Of a stretch of DNA of 64,000 nt, positions 63,660-64,000 are shown piece by piece (within the stretch, counting starts at the first letter, position 1; the number at the start of each line of letters is the position of its first letter). The notes below the pieces were generated by a model that was given only the letters and a program-made list of their open reading frames with translations, did no database searches and was not told where the DNA came from. The DNA is from Doris montereyensis (lineage: Eukaryota > Mollusca > Gastropoda > Nudibranchia > Dorididae): contig JAXRKP010000466.1 of NCBI GenBank assembly GCA_037039925.1, positions 115,001 to 179,000 of the forward strand. Direction: 5' to 3'. The position numbers were made by a program, and so were the translations under genes.

Positions 63660-63935
63660 AAGTTCCTTTAAGGCCAATACAACCCATGGAGCCGGAGCTC
63701 ATCCCGGTTTTTATAGCGTGAAGCGGAACAGCTGATAATAATCATCTCCTAGACAGGGACGCTATATTGCTGATGCAGGTGTTTATTCCCAAACTAGCGC
63801 TTGTATCCATTTGCACATGGGTCAGTGAGGAAGATGCGTGTTAAGTGTCTTTCCCAAGCAACACAACGGTGGGCCTAGCGGTGCCAGAATTCAAACCCGG
63901 GACCTCATGATCCTGAGTCCGAGCTTTCACATAAA
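63660..63935 (-). mobile_element. tRNA-headed SINE, family C
   Basis: In the given orientation it reads CCCATGGAGCCGGAGCTCAT ... CACTTGCACATG-like body ... GAATTCAAACCCGGGACCTC, i.e. tail, body, then B-box and head. It is upstream of the visible ALG10 exons and may lie in its first intron. Confidence 0.8.
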
Positions 63936-64000
63936 CAGGGGGGGGGCCCTAAACCCCCCCCTTATTTTCACTTCATTTCCATTAAAATATTTGGCCTGGT

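Overview
This is a window of animal nuclear DNA. It is intron-rich, AT-rich and crowded with repeats. Three conserved host genes can be read exon by exon with GT-AG introns: an SSUH2 homologue (+, about 11.7-28.5 kb), a NUDT16-type nudix hydrolase (+, 39.7-48.2 kb) and the 3' part of ALG10 (-, 61.3-63.4 kb, continuing past the right edge). The gene structures, the tRNA-headed SINEs and the CR1/L2-like and endonuclease-type LINEs fit an invertebrate. A mollusc or other lophotrochozoan is my guess, but no marker in the window proves it.

Layout. 1-11.6 kb: no host gene; inverted-terminal-repeat DNA elements, a LINE 3' end, a 43-bp minisatellite, a 41-bp minisatellite and CT/GT microsatellites. 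11.7-28.5 kb: SSUH2 in 11 visible coding exons. Its introns hold a minus-strand LINE tail, a 130-bp AT tract, an oppositely oriented pair of LINE halves (18.5-21.5 kb), SINEs and two minisatellites. 30.5-34.75 kb: a very AT-rich block of tightly packed, intronless, mostly frameshifted small ORFs that looks like a decayed fragment of a Polinton/adintovirus-like element (penton-like, pX-like and DUF8207-like proteins, a membrane-hairpin protein and a Cys-cluster protein). No polymerase, integrase, ATPase, protease or major capsid gene is visible there. 35.5-39.1 kb: a nest of short interspersed repeats inserted into each other. 39.7-48.2 kb: NUDT16 in three coding exons; intron 1 carries a pogo/Tc1-type element and a piggyBac-like element between 517-bp direct repeats, and intron 2 carries a 62-bp minisatellite. 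48.2-61.2 kb: no host gene recognised; SINEs, a LINE tail, two TA-flanked inverted-repeat elements and a 2.4-kb, 42-bp minisatellite. 61.3-63.4 kb: ALG10.

The three host genes are unrelated in function (an SSUH2-family zinc-finger protein, nucleotide/RNA-cap hydrolysis, and N-glycan precursor assembly) and show no sign of working together. Each carries at least one 1-base frameshift, in an exon otherwise in perfect register. This points to residual consensus indels in the assembly rather than three independent pseudogenes, and it matters when judging the broken ORFs of the virus-like block.
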